From contig JAILDD010000177.1 in NCBI GenBank assembly GCA_024689605.1, positions 1 through 12,075 on the forward strand: a DNA stretch of 12,075 nucleotides, read 5' to 3'. The stretch is from Lachnospiraceae bacterium (GTDB lineage: Bacteria > Bacillota_A > Clostridia > Lachnospirales > Lachnospiraceae). The position numbers were made by a program, and so were the translations under genes. This document shows, one piece after another, positions 4,763 through 12,075 of this stretch; the first letter of the stretch is position 1, and the number at the start of each line of letters is the position of its first letter. Below the pieces are notes generated by a model. The model was not told the origin of the DNA. It did not search any database and saw nothing but the letters and a program-made list of their open reading frames with translations.

Positions 4763-5323
4763 TTACGATTCTGACCGCTTCTCCTTGTGCTCCGGATCCG
4801 CCAAAACTTTCCGGTTCTTATACATGTAATCGATAAGGCTCACGACTGTAAGTATTAATGCAATATACATCATAACAAAAGTAGGGATCTTAAGCAGCTC
4901 CAGATCCATTATCATCATGATGAGCATTATCATCTGGGATGCGGTCTTGAACTTTCCCCACCAGCTGGCGGCTATGACAATCCCCTGCTCTGCCGCTATC
5001 AGCCTGAAGCCGCTTATTATGAATTCCCTGGCCACCACGACTATCACGATCCAGGCAGGCATCTGTCCCGTCGCAGCAAAACATATCATTGCGCTGCAGA
5101 CTAACAGCTTATCTGCAAGTGGATCCATGAACTTGCCGAAGTTCGTTACCATATTGTATTTCCTGGCTATTTTTCCGTCGAAAAAATCCGTGATGGACGC
5201 AATGGCAAAAATCGCCAGCGCGATCCATTTGCTGTATTCTCCGACCACGTCACTAAGAATAAAAAAAACAAAGAAAGGTATAAGTATCACTCTTAAGAGT
5301 GTAAGTCTGTTAGCTAAATTCAT
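4763..5323 (-). CDS. pgsA: CDP-diacylglycerol--glycerol-3-phosphate 3-phosphatidyltransferase
   Basis: This 186-residue integral membrane enzyme joins CDP-diacylglycerol and glycerol 3-phosphate to make phosphatidylglycerol phosphate, the committed step to phosphatidylglycerol and cardiolipin. The CDP-alcohol phosphotransferase signature is complete: D49-G50, A53-R54, G63, D67 and D71. Hydrophobic segments lie on both sides (about 5-25, 32-47, 80-100 and 145-170). The start is supported by GGAGG just upstream. It is 46 bases downstream of rimO with no terminator between, so it is probably cotranscribed with it. Placement next to rimO and cinA is common in Clostridia. Confidence 0.95.
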   Translation of the reverse strand: MNLANRLTLLRVILIPFFVFFILSDVVGEYSKWIALAIFAIASITDFFDGKIARKYNMVTNFGKFMDPLADKLLVCSAMICFAATGQMPAWIVIVVVAREFIISGFRLIAAEQGIVIAASWWGKFKTASQMIMLIMMIMDLELLKIPTFVMMYIALILTVVSLIDYMYKNRKVLADPEHKEKRSES

Positions 5324-5369
5324 TACGTTCCTCCGAAAAAATCACGTACACCATAATTCTAACATAATT

Positions 5370-6716
5370 CTACGCTTCAGTACATATGACTCCAATCAGG
5401 TCATATCCGTCAGCACCGGTTATCTTAACCTTTAAGGGGGTTCCGCTCATGGGATCCATGTCCGTCTCAACGAATACGAAACCGTCCACATTCGGAGCAT
5501 CCATATAGCTCCTGCATACCAGGATATTATCTTCCGGAATCCGGCCTTCCACGATGCAGTCCAGCACCTGGCCGCACCGGTTCTCGTTCTTTTCAAAGAC
5601 GATTTCCTGCTGAAGTGCCATTATCTCGTCACGCCTTGCTTCCTTTATCTCATCAGGCACCTGGTCAGGCATTTTATCCGCCCCGGTCCCCTCTTCCCTC
5701 GAATATGTAAACACCCCAAGCCTGTCAAACTTCATCTCCTTTACAAATTCCCTAAGCCCCAAAAAGTCCTCCTCCGTCTCACCGGGGAATCCCGTTATCA
5801 GAGTGGTCCTTATGCAGATATCCGGAACAGACGAACGCAGCCCGTTGATCACACGTACAAGATCTGCCCTTGATGTCCTGCGGCCCATACGCTTTAAAAT
5901 GCCATCCTCGCTATGCTGAATTGGCATGTCTATATAGTGGCAGACTTTAGGATTCTCTGCCATCTCTTTTATAAGCTCTGTATCAATCTCCTCGGGGTAT
6001 CCGTAAAGAATCCTTATCCAGTGAAAATCACAGTTTTCGCGTACCTTCCTCAAAAGCTCAGGCAAAGATTTCTTCCCGTACAGATCCACACCATAGACCG
6101 TTGTTTCCTGGGCCACAAGGATAAGCTCCTTCACTCCTCTGTCAGAAAGGCTTTTAGCTTCTGTCAGAAGTGTTTCCATAGGCACTGACCGGTAGGGCCC
6201 CCTGATCTTTGGGATTATGCAATAGGAGCAATTCTTGTCGCAGCCCTCAGCAATCTTAAGATAAGCAAAATGCCCCCCGGTGGAAAGGATACGGGGCTTT
6301 CCGCTCACCAGTCTGGCTATATCATCCAACTTCGGTGCAGGCTTCATCCCCTCCAGCAGCTCCCTTGCGGTCTCTGCCACTTTGTCAAAGGACGTAGTAC
6401 CGATTATTGCATCCACTTCCGGCAGTTCCGTCTTTATCTCATCTGCATAGCGCTGTGCAAGGCATCCCGTTGCGATGAGACATTTAAGGGATGCGCTTTT
6501 TTTCAGTTCACCGCATTCGATCAGTGTCTGTATGCTTTCTTCCTTGGCATCATTAATGAAGCAGCAGGTATTCACAACTATAACATCTGCATTCGTCTCA
6601 TCATCAACTATCTCAAAGCCTGCCCCGTCCAGTATCCCCAGCATCATCTCCGAGTCTACAAGGTTTTTATCACAGCCCAGGGATATCACCATTATTTTTG
6701 CTTTATTGTCCGTCAT
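5370..6716 (-). CDS. rimO: Ribosomal protein S12 methylthiotransferase RimO
   Basis: This 448-residue radical-SAM methylthiotransferase adds a methylthio group to the conserved aspartate of ribosomal protein S12. The N-terminal UPF0004 domain provides three cysteines for one iron-sulfur cluster: C15 (SLGCDKN), C51 (NTCCF) and C85 (ATGCL). The radical-SAM CxxxCxxC motif is C159, C163, C166 (GCDKNCSYC). A TRAM domain closes the protein at about 377-446. The SLGCDKNLVDSE start and YIDMPIQH favour RimO over the related tRNA enzyme MiaB. The ribosome site is modest (AGGA, about 9 bases upstream). It is the first gene after the hairpin at 6730-6762 and heads the pgsA-cinA-ydcF run. Confidence 0.95.
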   Translation of the reverse strand: MTDNKAKIMVISLGCDKNLVDSEMMLGILDGAGFEIVDDETNADVIVVNTCCFINDAKEESIQTLIECGELKKSASLKCLIATGCLAQRYADEIKTELPEVDAIIGTTSFDKVAETARELLEGMKPAPKLDDIARLVSGKPRILSTGGHFAYLKIAEGCDKNCSYCIIPKIRGPYRSVPMETLLTEAKSLSDRGVKELILVAQETTVYGVDLYGKKSLPELLRKVRENCDFHWIRILYGYPEEIDTELIKEMAENPKVCHYIDMPIQHSEDGILKRMGRRTSRADLVRVINGLRSSVPDICIRTTLITGFPGETEEDFLGLREFVKEMKFDRLGVFTYSREEGTGADKMPDQVPDEIKEARRDEIMALQQEIVFEKNENRCGQVLDCIVEGRIPEDNILVCRSYMDAPNVDGFVFVETDMDPMSGTPLKVKITGADGYDLIGVICTEA

Positions 6717-6729
6717 ATTTTTATCCTAA

Positions 6730-6762
6730 AAGAGGGCCGGTACCATAGTCCCGTCCCTCTTA
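6730..6762 (-). terminator. Probable weak terminator between rpoZ and rimO
   Basis: On the minus strand AAGAGGG pairs with CCCTCTT, and an inner CGG/CCG extends the stem; TTTTA follows. The T-run is short, so part of the transcription probably reads into rimO, which has no obvious promoter of its own in the 73-base gap. Confidence 0.5.
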
Positions 6763-6789
6763 TTTATTTATATGATTTGATATACCGTC

Positions 6790-7044
6790 TTACTGTTCAG
6801 CCTCATCAGCGGCTAAAATACGTATCCTGCCTTTTTCAAGCTCCTCGACTGCTGCCGACAGAGGCTTCTTGGTATACTTGCCTGCAGTTGAAACCAGTGG
6901 CTTGCTTCCGGCAGTAATCTGTCTTGCACGCTTTGCGGTTGCCATCACGATGGAATAACGGCTTGCCACTACGGGTGCCTCACCCTCTTCAACTTCAGAA
7001 TTAACAACATTCATAAGGTCCGTGTAGGACGGATGTAACATCAT
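6790..7044 (-). CDS. rpoZ: DNA-directed RNA polymerase subunit omega
   Basis: This 84-residue protein begins MMLHPSYTDLMNVVNSE and contains ASRYSIVMATAKRARQI (27-43) and KPLSAAVEEL (60-69), the conserved parts of omega in Clostridia. Omega supports assembly of RNA polymerase by binding the beta-prime subunit. The start is set by TAGGAGG 8 bases upstream; the second ATG, one codon later, is less well spaced. It lies directly downstream of gmk, the order seen in many Firmicutes. Confidence 0.93.
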   Translation of the reverse strand: MMLHPSYTDLMNVVNSEVEEGEAPVVASRYSIVMATAKRARQITAGSKPLVSTAGKYTKKPLSAAVEELEKGRIRILAADEAEQ

Positions 7045-7076
7045 AGCTTTTTCCTCCTAAAAAATGACTGTTATTT

Positions 7077-7105
7077 ATTATACACTATCAAAGCCCAAAA
7101 TGGAA
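7077..7105 (-). promoter_or_regulatory. Possible internal promoter for rpoZ
   Basis: A perfect minus-strand TATAAT at 7077-7082 lies in the 76-base gmk-rpoZ gap. The matching -35 region (TTCCAT, 7100-7105) is poor, so this is a tentative secondary promoter. Confidence 0.35.
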
Positions 7106-7120
7106 CAGTAAATTATGTTT

Positions 7121-7753
7121 TTAAGCTTCGCCGGCCATACTGCCAAGCTCACTCCTTACAGCCATAATAAACTCCTCGTTCATAACCGGCCTGCAGTGCG
7201 CCGTCTCAATGATGGTCCTTAACTGTTCAGTACAGCGCTCAATAGTATCATTTACGACTATATAATCATAGTCTTCAATTCCTGTGGCTTCCTGTGCCGC
7301 ACGATCCATTCGCTTCTTTATCACTTCGGCAGTTTCCGTCCCCCGTCCGGTCAGCCTGTCTTTAAGCATTTCCGCACTGGGCGGCATCACGAATATCAGA
7401 ACCGCATCGGGATATATCTTACGGATATTGTGCGCTCCCTGTATCTCTATCTCAAGGATCACATCCTTCCCCTTAGACAGCTGGTCTTCAACATACGACT
7501 TCGGGGTGCCATAGTAGTTACCCACATACTCGGCATATTCGATGAGGCCATCTTCCTTTATGGTCTGTTCGAACTTTTCACGGCTTACGAAGAAATAGGA
7601 AACCCCTTCCTGTTCACCGGCCCTTGGAGCCCTGGTAGTCATGGACACCGATAAAGCATAGTTGTCATACTTTGCCATAAGGGACTTGACAAGGGTTCCC
7701 TTGCCGACTCCCGCAAAGCCCGATATAACAACCAATACGCCTTTTCTGTCCAT
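7121..7753 (-). CDS. gmk: Guanylate kinase
   Basis: This 210-residue enzyme phosphorylates GMP to GDP with ATP in purine nucleotide synthesis. The P-loop is SGFAGVGKGT (11-20), where the common form is GPSGAGKGT; a phenylalanine in the second position is an acceptable variant. The GMP-binding lid contains SMTTRAPRAGEQEGVSYFF (37-55), and EIEIQGAHN (101-109) and RLTGRGTET (133-141) are also typical. The GGGAG upstream of the ATG supports the start. It follows yicC after only 16 bases, so the two are probably in one operon. Confidence 0.95.
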   Translation of the reverse strand: MDRKGVLVVISGFAGVGKGTLVKSLMAKYDNYALSVSMTTRAPRAGEQEGVSYFFVSREKFEQTIKEDGLIEYAEYVGNYYGTPKSYVEDQLSKGKDVILEIEIQGAHNIRKIYPDAVLIFVMPPSAEMLKDRLTGRGTETAEVIKKRMDRAAQEATGIEDYDYIVVNDTIERCTEQLRTIIETAHCRPVMNEEFIMAVRSELGSMAGEA

Positions 7754-7769
7754 ATCAGCTCTCCCGATC

Positions 7770-8648
7770 CTATTCTATGTTCTGTATCTGTTCCCTTACT
7801 TTTTCTATCTCAGTTTTTAGATTTATGGCTATATTCGAAAGCTCCAGATCATTAGCTTTTGACAGGGTCGTATTAGCTTCCCTGTTCATCTCCTGAGCAA
7901 TAAAGTCAAGCTTTCTTCCAACGGAACAGTCTTTTTCAAGTTCTTCCCTGACTGCCTTTATATGGGACTTGAGCCTTACAGTCTCCTCGTCGACACAGAG
8001 CTTGTCCGCACAGATGCCGACCTCCGTAAGTATCCTTCCCTCGTCAATCTCCCGGTCCGCCAGAAGCTCCTTTATCTTTGATGTAAGCTTCTCCTGGTAT
8101 TCCTTTATTACATCAGGGGACCTCTTCTCTATTTCGGCAACCATTGCTTCCATGTTGTCAAGCTTGCCGTTAAGGTCTGTCCTTAAGTTCTCCCCTTCCT
8201 TACGGCGGCTCTCTACGAATTTCTCTGCTGCCATCCGGACAACTTTTTCAAGGCTCTTCCAGATTTCCTCTTCATCAGCCGGTTCTTCTTCAAGACAGAA
8301 CACTTCGGGATATCTTGACAAGGTGGAAACCCTGATGTCATCCTCAAGGCCGAATTCTTCCTTCATTTCACGGAGATATTTAAGATACTCTGCTGCCACC
8401 GTTTTATTGTACTTTATGGTGACATTCTCCTCATTCATATCCTCGCAGGATATGAACACATCCACCTTTCCTCTTTCAATATACTCCTTGAGCACCTTCC
8501 TGATGGATGCCTCAAACATGCCAAGGCTCTTGGGAAGCTTTACCGATTCGTCAAGATAACGGTGATTTACGCCCTTTATCTCAACGGTGATACGTCTCTT
8601 ATTTTCTTCGTTCTCGGCTCTGCCGAAACCTGTCATACTCTTTACCAT
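7770..8648 (-). CDS. YicC/YloC family endoribonuclease
   Basis: This is a 292-residue protein of the YicC family, whose members have been reported as endoribonucleases acting in small-RNA turnover. It starts MVKSMTGFGRAE, the family's N-terminal signature. GRKLDFIAQEMNREANTT lies near the C-terminus (DUF1732 domain) and it ends IEKVREQIQNIE. The middle is rich in glutamate and lysine, probably helical. I chose the ATG at 8646-8648 because it matches the family; the frame stays open to an ATG at 8745-8747, which coincides with the predicted RNA start and has no ribosome site. In Bacillus the order is yloC, remA, gmk, rpoZ; here no remA lies between yicC and gmk. Confidence 0.9.
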   Translation of the reverse strand: MVKSMTGFGRAENEENKRRITVEIKGVNHRYLDESVKLPKSLGMFEASIRKVLKEYIERGKVDVFISCEDMNEENVTIKYNKTVAAEYLKYLREMKEEFGLEDDIRVSTLSRYPEVFCLEEEPADEEEIWKSLEKVVRMAAEKFVESRRKEGENLRTDLNGKLDNMEAMVAEIEKRSPDVIKEYQEKLTSKIKELLADREIDEGRILTEVGICADKLCVDEETVRLKSHIKAVREELEKDCSVGRKLDFIAQEMNREANTTLSKANDLELSNIAINLKTEIEKVREQIQNIE

Positions 8649-8751
8649 ACCTGTAATCCCCAATCCATCACAACACTCATCCCAAGGTCTGTTTTCCCGG
8701 AACACCGGCTGTGATAAAAATGATCGTAAGCGATAACCGCACAACATAAAA

Positions 8752-8780
8752 ATTATAATCCAGGCAGGTCAAAGCGTCAA
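8752..8780 (-). promoter_or_regulatory. Strong promoter of the yicC-gmk-rpoZ operon
   Basis: On the minus strand TTGACG (8775-8780) and a perfect TATAAT (8752-8757) are 17 bases apart. Transcription should start near 8745, giving a leader of about 97 bases before the yicC start. CAGGTC at 8765-8770 and GACCTG at 8789-8794 form an inverted repeat around the -35 box, either a hairpin at the end of the smpB transcript or an operator. Confidence 0.8.
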
Positions 8781-8811
8781 GATAGGCAGACCTGAAAGTC
8801 CGGCATAAAAA

Positions 8812-9276
8812 CTATCTGTTTCGCTCCTTGATAGCCCTTTCAATGTCCCTTTTCGCATCACGCCTTGCCATGTCGTCACGCTTGTCATAGAGCTTCTTAC
8901 CCTTGGCAAGACCTATTTCTATCTTGGCCCTTCCATTCTTAAAATAGACCTGCAGGGGCATTATGGTCATGTTCTTGTCCGATGCCGCACCTGCAAGCTT
9001 TGCTATCTCATTTTTATGCATAAGAAGCTTTCTCACCCTCAGGGGATCCTTGTTGAAGATATTCCCCTGCTCATATGGCGAGATGTTCATTCCCACCACA
9101 AAGATCTCCCCGTCATCCACACGGACGTAAGCTTCCTTTATGCTGCACTTTCCGGCCCGGAGGCTCTTTACTTCCGTACCGTGCAGCACAAGGCCTGCCT
9201 CATACTTTTCCAGAATGAAATAATCGTGGTATGCTTTTTTATTATTTGCTACGAGCTTTATTCCTTCGCTTTTCAT
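8812..9276 (-). CDS. smpB: SsrA-binding protein SmpB
   Basis: This 154-residue protein binds tmRNA and brings it to stalled ribosomes in trans-translation. Family marks are [11 protein letters not shown] (11-21), [15 protein letters not shown] (28-42), the middle ISPYEQGN, and the basic C-terminal tail ([20 protein letters not shown]) that enters the mRNA channel. The start overlaps the end of rnr by 35 bases in another frame, preceded by AAAAGG, so the two are probably translationally coupled. In many Clostridia the tmRNA gene follows smpB; it is not in the 163 bases before yicC here. Confidence 0.96.
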   Translation of the reverse strand: MKSEGIKLVANNKKAYHDYFILEKYEAGLVLHGTEVKSLRAGKCSIKEAYVRVDDGEIFVVGMNISPYEQGNIFNKDPLRVRKLLMHKNEIAKLAGAASDKNMTIMPLQVYFKNGRAKIEIGLAKGKKLYDKRDDMARRDAKRDIERAIKERNR

Positions 9277-11533
9277 TATCTTTTACCTTTTGCTTTTGTA
9301 CGGTCCTGGTGCGGGACTTTTTCGACTTTGGGGTCTTTGCCGTCTCTTTTGAGACCTTGACAGTACGCTTTGTTTTTTCCGGCTTCCCGCTCTTTGATTT
9401 TACCACTTTGGGATCTTTTTTTCTGCCTGTACGGTCTTTTTTCGCCGGCTTATCTGTTTCTGACAGACGGACATCTTTTCCGGTTCTGCTTTTCTTGTCT
9501 TTACACCCCTTCTTCGCATCCGTCTGCCTGCTGTCACGTCCCTTACGCTTAGAAGTGTCTGCCGGCAGTTCCTCCCCCAGCAGCTCAAAATCTATGGTGT
9601 TTAACTCCCTGTCAACCGAAGCCACACGGATGCTGACATTCTGTCCCAGGTAATACTTCCTGCCTGTATACCGTCCTACCAGCGCATATTCCCTTTCATT
9701 GTAGTCATAATCATCGCCGGCGATCTTTGCTACGGGCACCATGCCTTCCACTGTATTCTTAAGCTGCACATACATACCCCAGCCCGTAACACCGCTGATC
9801 ACGCCGTCATACTCTTCACCGATATGGGCTTCCATGTATTCCACCATCTTGATCTTGTCAGCCTCACGCTCTGCATCCACAGCCCGCCTTTCCCTTTCAG
9901 AAGACTGCTTGGCCACCTTCGGAAGGATTGACTTAAAATGGCTGCAGAGTTTTTTGTCCAGATGGCCGTGCATCTCTTCCTTCAGTATGCGGTGGATCTG
10001 CAGGTCCGGATAGCGCCTTATGGGGGAAGTAAAATGTGTATATTCCTTTGCGGCAAGGCCAAAATGCCCCAGGCATTCAGTCTCATACCTTGCCTGCTTC
10101 ATGCTCCGCAGTGACAGGGACCTGATAAGGACCTCCTCCGGACGGCCCGCTATCCCGGCCAGCATCTTCTGCAGTTCAATAGGCTTGATATCCGCAGGAT
10201 TGCCCTTGATATAGTAGCCGAAGCTCTGTACCAGTTCCATAAGGTCATTCATCCGGTCTGCATCCGGAGTCTCATGCACCCTGTATAAAAAGGGCAGTCC
10301 CTTCCTGTACATATGCGCCGCTACGGTCTCGTTAGCTGAAAGCATGAACTGCTCTATCATGGCTGTTGCCACATTGTGCTCATAGGGAACAATATCCACG
10401 GGCCAGCCGTTCTTATCAAGGATTATCTTGCTCTCCGGCAGGTCAAAATCTATCGCACCACGCCTTACCCTCATAGCCTTAAGAATATATGAAAGCTCCT
10501 CCATCAGCTTAAACATCGGAACGAGCTCCTTGTACTGCCTGATGGTCTTTTTATCCTTGTCCGCAAGTATCTTTTTTACCGCCGTATAGGTCATGCGCCT
10601 GTCCACGTTAATGACAGACTCGCAGATCTCATACTCCCCTATCTCGCCTTCGGGGCTTATGCGCATTATGCAGCTCATCGCAAGCCTGTCCACCCCTTCA
10701 TTAAGCGAGCATATGCCGTTTGAAAGCTTCTCGGGAAGCATAGGTATCACCCTGTCTATCAGATATACACTGGTCCCCCTTTCAAGTGCTTCCTTATCAA
10801 GAGGCGAGCCTTCCCTGACATAATTGCTGACATCCGCAATATGTACCCCCAGGATATAGTCATCACCGTCCATGTAAAGTGAGACAGCATCATCCAGGTC
10901 CTTGGAATCCTCACCGTCAATGGTAACCATCTGCAGGTCACGGAGGTCTTTCCTTCCCTTCATATCCTTTTTGGGAACCTTAAGCCTTATGCTCTTTATT
11001 TCATCTTTAACTTCCGCAGGGAATTTTTCCGGCAGTGAATGTCCTCTTATGACAGAAAGAATATCCACTCCGGGATCATCCGCAAAGCCCAGTATCTCTG
11101 ACACAGCTCCCTCTGGGCTCTTTCCATCGCCGCCATAGGACTTAATATCCACTACGACCTTCTGGCCGTCTTTTGCATTCTTTGTCTTTCCCTTGGGAAT
11201 ATAGATATCCGATGCAATCTTTTTATCATCGGGTACCACGAAGCCGAAGCTCCCGCTTTTTTCATATGTGCCTATTACCTGTGAAAAGCCCCGCTCGATT
11301 ATATTGATAATGTTTCCTTCCGTGCGGTGCCTTCCGCTGTAGCTGGTCCTTGCTTCAACTTCCACCAGGTCCTGATGGAAAGCACCGTGCAGTCCCGAAC
11401 GGGGCACAAAGATATCCTCGTCCAGGCCTTCCACCACCACAAAACCGAAGCCTTTTTTATTTGTTATAAGCTTCCCGGTGAAAACGTTATTCCTGTTTGT
11501 ATTTTCTTTTTTCTTCTTTTTTTCCTTACTCAT
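9242..11533 (-). CDS. rnr: Ribonuclease R
   Basis: This 763-residue 3'-5' exoribonuclease degrades structured RNA and, with SmpB and tmRNA, faulty mRNAs. In order there are N-terminal cold-shock-like OB domains (about 15-150, with [11 protein letters not shown]), the RNB catalytic domain (about 190-520) with [12 protein letters not shown] giving the metal-binding D206, D212, D214, D215, the motif [15 protein letters not shown] (501-515), and an S1 domain (about 574-652). A tail of roughly 105 residues from 655 is very rich in lysine and arginine, probably disordered and RNA-binding. The start is supported by AAAGGA upstream. It lies 28 bases past the secG terminator, and smpB overlaps its 3' end. 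Confidence 0.96.
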   Translation of the reverse strand: MSKEKKKKKENTNRNNVFTGKLITNKKGFGFVVVEGLDEDIFVPRSGLHGAFHQDLVEVEARTSYSGRHRTEGNIINIIERGFSQVIGTYEKSGSFGFVVPDDKKIASDIYIPKGKTKNAKDGQKVVVDIKSYGGDGKSPEGAVSEILGFADDPGVDILSVIRGHSLPEKFPAEVKDEIKSIRLKVPKKDMKGRKDLRDLQMVTIDGEDSKDLDDAVSLYMDGDDYILGVHIADVSNYVREGSPLDKEALERGTSVYLIDRVIPMLPEKLSNGICSLNEGVDRLAMSCIMRISPEGEIGEYEICESVINVDRRMTYTAVKKILADKDKKTIRQYKELVPMFKLMEELSYILKAMRVRRGAIDFDLPESKIILDKNGWPVDIVPYEHNVATAMIEQFMLSANETVAAHMYRKGLPFLYRVHETPDADRMNDLMELVQSFGYYIKGNPADIKPIELQKMLAGIAGRPEEVLIRSLSLRSMKQARYETECLGHFGLAAKEYTHFTSPIRRYPDLQIHRILKEEMHGHLDKKLCSHFKSILPKVAKQSSERERRAVDAEREADKIKMVEYMEAHIGEEYDGVISGVTGWGMYVQLKNTVEGMVPVAKIAGDDYDYNEREYALVGRYTGRKYYLGQNVSIRVASVDRELNTIDFELLGEELPADTSKRKGRDSRQTDAKKGCKDKKSRTGKDVRLSETDKPAKKDRTGRKKDPKVVKSKSGKPEKTKRTVKVSKETAKTPKSKKSRTRTVQKQKVKDNEKRRNKARSK

Positions 11534-11560
11534 TTCTTTTCCTTTACTTATAAATCCTGC

Positions 11561-11590
11561 AAAATAAAAGCCCCGCTAATTTAGCGGGGC
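11561..11590 (-). terminator. Intrinsic terminator after secG
   Basis: On the minus strand GCCCCGCT and AGCGGGGC pair perfectly around five bases and are followed by TTTTATTTT. It lies between secG and rnr. rnr may be read by partial read-through or from a promoter I cannot see in the short gap. Confidence 0.85.
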
Positions 11591-11611
11591 CTTAAACCAC
11601 TGTCTTTATGA

Positions 11612-11845
11612 TCAGAACATCGTCAGACTCAGTACCAGTGCCATGACAAAGAATATGCCGACAAGTATCCTGGTTATCATGAGCATCCTGCCTTCCAGGG
11701 AATGAGACTTATTCTTGTCCCAGTATGTATCCGTTGAACCGGCAAGGGCTCCGAGTCCCTGATCACGCCCCTTCTGCATCAGCACAACTACCGCTATAGC
11801 GATGCAGTCTATAATAAAGATTATCGTTAATATAGTCCTTAACAT
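11612..11845 (-). CDS. secG: Preprotein translocase subunit SecG
   Basis: This is a 77-residue membrane protein of the SecYEG channel. Two transmembrane helices (about 3-23 and 55-76) flank a cytoplasmic loop carrying the family motif MQKGRDQGLGALAG (23-36). I chose the ATG at 11843-11845 because GGAGG lies 7 bases upstream; an in-frame ATG six codons earlier would contain that ribosome site within its own codons and has none of its own. It has its own promoter (11882-11910) and terminator (11561-11590). SecG next to rnr and smpB is a common order in Firmicutes. Confidence 0.93.
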   Translation of the reverse strand: MLRTILTIIFIIDCIAIAVVVLMQKGRDQGLGALAGSTDTYWDKNKSHSLEGRMLMITRILVGIFFVMALVLSLTMF

Positions 11846-11881
11846 AACAAAACCTCCATCCACTTAGGTCGAACATCTGAA

Positions 11882-11910
11882 ATGTTAACACAGACAGCGG
11901 CATTTTGCAA
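11882..11910 (-). promoter_or_regulatory. Predicted promoter of secG
   Basis: On the minus strand TTGCAA (11905-11910) and TAACAT (11882-11887) are 17 bases apart, with an extended -10 TGT. The start would be near 11875, about 30 bases before the secG start codon. Confidence 0.6.
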
Positions 11911-11941
11911 GGAAAAATTTCAGTCTGCGATTATCGGTTAA

Positions 11942-11973
11942 ATAAAAAAGTAAATTCCACATTATGCGGAATT
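11942..11973 (-). terminator. Intrinsic terminator of the gene upstream of secG
   Basis: On the minus strand a nine-pair stem (AATTCCGCA with TGTGGAATT, one G-U pair) and loop TAA are followed by TACTTTTTTATTT. It ends a transcript arriving from beyond the right edge. Confidence 0.75.
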
Positions 11974-11990
11974 AAGTCTTACACCATGCT

Positions 11991-12075
11991 TCATATACGT
12001 GTATTCTTAGACAGGTCTCTTATTCGCAGTAGAAAGAGAAAACCATGTCCAACAAAATACAGACCAATCAGAAGC
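11991..12075 (-). CDS. Possible C-terminal end of an unidentified membrane protein, cut by the window
   Basis: A minus-strand frame is open from the right edge to TGA at 11991-11993. It gives a hydrophobic stretch (LLIGLYFVGHGFLFLL) and a basic tail (RIRDLSKNTRI), as at the end of a membrane protein. The terminator at 11942-11973 follows 17 bases later, which supports a gene ending here. With 27 residues visible the family cannot be named, and another frame is open to 12007. Confidence 0.35.
   Translation of the reverse strand, partial: LLIGLYFVGHGFLFLLRIRDLSKNTRI

Noticed and set aside
6270..6917. Plus-strand open frame of 215 codons opposite rimO and rpoZ
   Set aside because: It spans two well-supported opposite-strand genes and the intergenic hairpin, and its protein shows no domain.
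7969..8559. Plus-strand open frame of 196 codons opposite yicC
   Set aside because: It is a serine-rich mirror of the real yicC gene with no recognisable domain or ribosome site.
1..12075. CRISPR arrays, rRNA genes, complete tRNA genes or insertion sequences
   Set aside because: I saw no regularly spaced repeats, rRNA-like stretches, complete cloverleaf or transposase gene in the window.

Overview
This window looks like a low-to-mid G+C Clostridia chromosome, most probably Lachnospiraceae. The gene block secG, rnr, smpB, yicC, gmk, rpoZ, rimO, pgsA, cinA, the form of the short omega subunit, and the strong GGAGG ribosome sites point that way. This is inferred from gene content and protein character, not from a database search.

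There are two parts. Bases 1 to about 2475 are the right-hand end of an integrated mobile element whose remainder lies left of the window. It carries a small XRE repressor, two compact type I toxin-antitoxin loci with a promoter-driven structured RNA between them, and a tyrosine integrase. The integrase runs into what looks like a duplicated 3' end of a tRNA gene (about 2454-2474), which would be the attachment site. A bidirectional terminator (2485-2517) separates element from host genes.

Bases 2520 to 12075 are host core genes, all on the minus strand, so they are read from right to left. secG has its own promoter and terminator. rnr and smpB overlap (RNA decay and ribosome rescue). A strong promoter then drives yicC, gmk and rpoZ. 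A weak terminator follows rpoZ, and then come rimO (ribosomal protein S12 modification), pgsA (phospholipid synthesis), cinA (nucleotide repair) and a YdcF-like membrane protein, packed with short gaps or overlaps. A terminator and possibly the C-terminal codons of one further gene sit at the right edge.

The most interesting material is in 500-1300. Both toxin loci show the layout of the enterococcal par (Fst) system: a tiny membrane peptide on one strand, a short antisense RNA converging from the other, a shared two-way terminator, a repeat that makes the antisense RNA complementary to the toxin's translation start, and a hairpin able to hide the toxin's ribosome site. They probably act as addiction modules that stabilise the element. 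The RNA between them (about 810-992) matches no family I recognise.
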